This document shows positions 4,982-5,783 of a stretch of 5,783 nucleotides of DNA, piece after piece. Position numbers and translations under genes: made by a program. The stretch's first letter is position 1. Every line of letters starts with the position of its first letter. The DNA comes from Bacteroidota bacterium (GTDB lineage Bacteria; Bacteroidota; Bacteroidia; B-17B0; Aurantibacillaceae), in the NCBI GenBank assembly GCA_947449125.1, contig CANFQR010000107.1:1-5783 (forward strand), written 5' to 3'. The notes under the pieces are model-generated. The model was not told the origin of the DNA and did no database searches. It saw nothing but the letters and a program-made list of their open reading frames with translations.

Positions 4982-5783
4982 ATGTTTAATAATAAAAAAA
5001 TATTACTTGGAATTTCCGGCGGAATTGCGGCCTACAAATGCGCTAGTTTGGTAAGATTGTTAGTGAAACAAGGTGCTGAAGTTAAAGTTGTTTTAACAAC
5101 TTCTGCAACAAATTTTATTACGCCTCAAACTCTTTCTGTTCTTAGTAAGAATGAAGTAATATCAGATTTTTTCGACTCAAATCACAACTGGAATAATCAT
5201 GTAAAACTGGCTGAATGGGCTGATGTTTTTTTAATAGCACCATTAACAGCAAATACCTTAGCTAAAATGGCCAGCGGATTGTGTGATAATGTTCTTATGG
5301 CAGCCTACTTATCTGCTAAAAGTAAATGTATTGTTGCTCCTGCTATGGATTTAGACATGTATCTTCATCCTACTGTAAAGAAAAATTTAGAAACACTTAT
5401 AAGCAATGGTAATCTAATTATTCCGGCCGAAACAGGTGAATTGGCAAGTGGTTTAGTAGGAGAGGGTAGAATGGCAGAACCTGAAACAATTGTTAGTTTT
5501 TTAGAAAAATTTTTCAAACATAATTTGCCTTTATTTCAAAGAACTGCCCTAGTAAATGCAGGCCCAACTTATGAAGCGATTGATCCTGTTAGGTTTATCG
5601 GGAATAGAAGCACCGGTAAAATGGGTATTGCTATAGCCGAAGCATTAGCGGCTAACGGAGCAGATGTAATACTTGTAATTGGTCCAAGTAATGAAAAAGT
5701 AAAAAATACATCAATAAAGATTATTGATGTAGAAAGTAGCGAAAACATGTATAATGCCATGCTTTCAAACTATACAGATAAAG
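4982..5783 (+). CDS. coaBC: Bifunctional phosphopantothenoylcysteine decarboxylase / phosphopantothenate-cysteine ligase (3' end missing)
   Basis: CoaBC (Dfp) joins 4'-phosphopantothenate to cysteine (CoaB half) and decarboxylates the product to 4'-phosphopantetheine with FMN (CoaC half), two steps of coenzyme A synthesis in the cytosol. The window holds 267 codons; about 130 C-terminal residues of a usual protein of about 400 are missing. The CoaC half starts with the FMN-binding LGISGGIAAYK (residues 9-19) and has the active-site His73 in NNHVKLAEWAD and the TANT segment at 89-92. PAMDLDM at 120-126 carries Asp123 where E. coli has Asn125. The substrate clamp ELASGLVGEGRM carries Ser156 where E. 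coli has Cys158. The CoaB half begins near 188 with AGPTYEAIDPVRFIGNRSTG, containing Asn208, equivalent to E. coli Asn210; CoaB Lys289 lies beyond the edge. Asn192 replaces the usual Thr before AGPT. The constant offset of two from E. coli numbering supports these equivalences. The ATG lies 8 bp after a terminator stem, with no Shine-Dalgarno sequence and no clear promoter. Confidence 0.95.
   Translation, partial: MFNNKKILLGISGGIAAYKCASLVRLLVKQGAEVKVVLTTSATNFITPQTLSVLSKNEVISDFFDSNHNWNNHVKLAEWADVFLIAPLTANTLAKMASGLCDNVLMAAYLSAKSKCIVAPAMDLDMYLHPTVKKNLETLISNGNLIIPAETGELASGLVGEGRMAEPETIVSFLEKFFKHNLPLFQRTALVNAGPTYEAIDPVRFIGNRSTGKMGIAIAEALAANGADVILVIGPSNEKVKNTSIKIIDVESSENMYNAMLSNYTDK

Noticed and set aside
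5569..5760. Minus-strand open frame of 63 codons
   Set aside because: It lies antisense inside the CoaB half of coaBC, whose motifs (AGPTYEAIDPVRF, GNRSTGKMG) confirm the plus-strand frame.
4982..5783. coaBC as a degraded gene because of the missing E. coli Asn and Cys
   Set aside because: The frame is intact over 267 codons, all other motifs align with a constant offset, and the same substitutions are, from memory, normal for the phylum.

Overview
The window looks like an AT-rich Bacteroidota chromosome (Flavobacteriia, Sphingobacteriia or a related class). Four signs support this: a secreted protein with a C-terminal type IX secretion (T9SS) sorting domain, a TPR-PD40 protein of a kind typical of the phylum, TAnnTTTG-type -7 promoter boxes, and starts with A-rich leaders and no Shine-Dalgarno sequence. 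The gene set bamD-rpoZ-coaBC is also a familiar Bacteroidota neighbourhood. The species cannot be named from the sequence.

Layout. Positions 1-1867, minus strand, hold the first 622 codons of a large envelope protein: signal peptide, TPR region, PD40 beta-propeller repeats, a carboxypeptidase-regulatory-like domain, then a long Lys/Asp/Thr-rich and coiled-coil stretch. The gene runs off the left edge. Positions 1868-2038 are a divergent, AT-rich regulatory gap. Positions 2039-3721, plus strand, encode a 560-residue secreted beta-sandwich protein with a T9SS type A sorting domain, closed by a strong intrinsic terminator at 3742-3769. Directly after it come bamD (3770 or 3797 to 4594), rpoZ (4597-4923), a second intrinsic terminator (4941-4974), and coaBC (from 4982, cut by the right edge at codon 267).

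How they fit together. The right half is housekeeping: BamD helps insert outer-membrane beta-barrels, omega is an RNA polymerase subunit, and CoaBC makes 4'-phosphopantetheine for coenzyme A. The left half is cell-surface biology: a T9SS-exported protein of unknown ligand, and a divergent PorE-like periplasmic or outer-membrane protein whose domain order resembles a T9SS component but which carries coiled coil where PorE has its OmpA-like domain.

No mobile element, CRISPR array, tRNA or rRNA is visible. Nothing here is clearly a new system. The best leads are the PorE-like coiled-coil protein, the start and promoter arrangement of bamD, and the terminator hairpin ending eight bases before coaBC.
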